Below, piece by piece: positions 5,098 to 5,141 of a DNA stretch of 5,141 nucleotides. Position 1 is the first letter of the stretch. Every line of letters begins with the position of its first letter. Where the stretch lies: assembly GCA_027083485.1 (NCBI GenBank), contig JALWOO010000473.1:1-5141 (forward strand), read 5' to 3'. The position numbers and the translations under genes are program-made. The stretch comes from Amylibacter sp. (GTDB lineage Bacteria > Pseudomonadota > Alphaproteobacteria > Rhodobacterales > Rhodobacteraceae). The notes under the pieces are model-generated. The model saw only the letters and a program-made list of their open reading frames with translations. It did no database searches and was not told the DNA's origin.

Positions 5098-5141
5098 CCC
5101 AAAAAATCGCGGTCGTGTTGCAGGCTGGGAATACAGGCGCG
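5094..5141 (-). CDS. Possible 3' end of a convergent gene (very weak)
   Basis: On the minus strand a frame is open from the right edge for 15 codons and ends in TAG at 5096-5094, overlapping the PAP2 stop by three bases. The peptide would be RACIPSLQHDRDFLG, which reads like an ordinary C terminus but matches no family I recognise. The other minus-strand frames are open over the same short stretch, so openness is not informative. If it is not a gene, the last 44 bases hold nothing I can identify. Confidence 0.2.
   Translation of the reverse strand, partial: RACIPSLQHDRDFLG

Overview
The window looks like a piece of an alphaproteobacterial chromosome, most likely Rhodobacterales. The reasons are the moderately high GC content with strong G/C third-position bias, the family resemblance of the proteins, and a G/C-rich hairpin spacer (about 2785-2830) of a kind I recall from many Rhodobacteraceae intergenic regions. 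No database search was possible. All gene calls rest on reading motifs in the translations. I saw no tRNA, rRNA, CRISPR array, transposase or integrase.

Region 1 (1-2279, + strand) is a tight operon of three genes. The first is the C-terminal end of a YdjI-like SPFH-domain protein, cut by the left edge and ending in a GYF_2 domain. Five bases later comes a YdjG-like protein with two zinc ribbons and a C-terminal membrane anchor. Three bases after that comes a rhomboid intramembrane serine protease with the Ser/His dyad intact. In Bacillus subtilis, homologues of the first two belong to the pspA-ydjGHI membrane-stress operon. A rhomboid here suggests a membrane quality-control module. The individual families are known; the three-way combination is the most interesting feature of the window.

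Region 2 (2280-2862) holds a short leader with two overlapping inverted repeats, a DUF302 gene (2389-2775), and a G/C-rich hairpin spacer that probably terminates transcription from both sides.

Region 3 (2863-4460) has two divergent genes: a minus-strand serine hydrolase of the beta-lactamase/family VIII esterase fold (start set at 4029) and a plus-strand GFA-family zinc protein (4095-4460). Their starts are separated by 65 bases.

Region 4 (4461-5141) holds a promoter-like sequence with a perfect TTGACA -35 box, two inverted repeats, and a gene for an exported PAP2-type phosphatase (4558-5097). The last 45 bases may contain the tail of a convergent minus-strand gene, but the evidence is thin. 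Apart from the first three genes, the neighbours show no obvious shared pathway and appear to be separately transcribed housekeeping or accessory genes.
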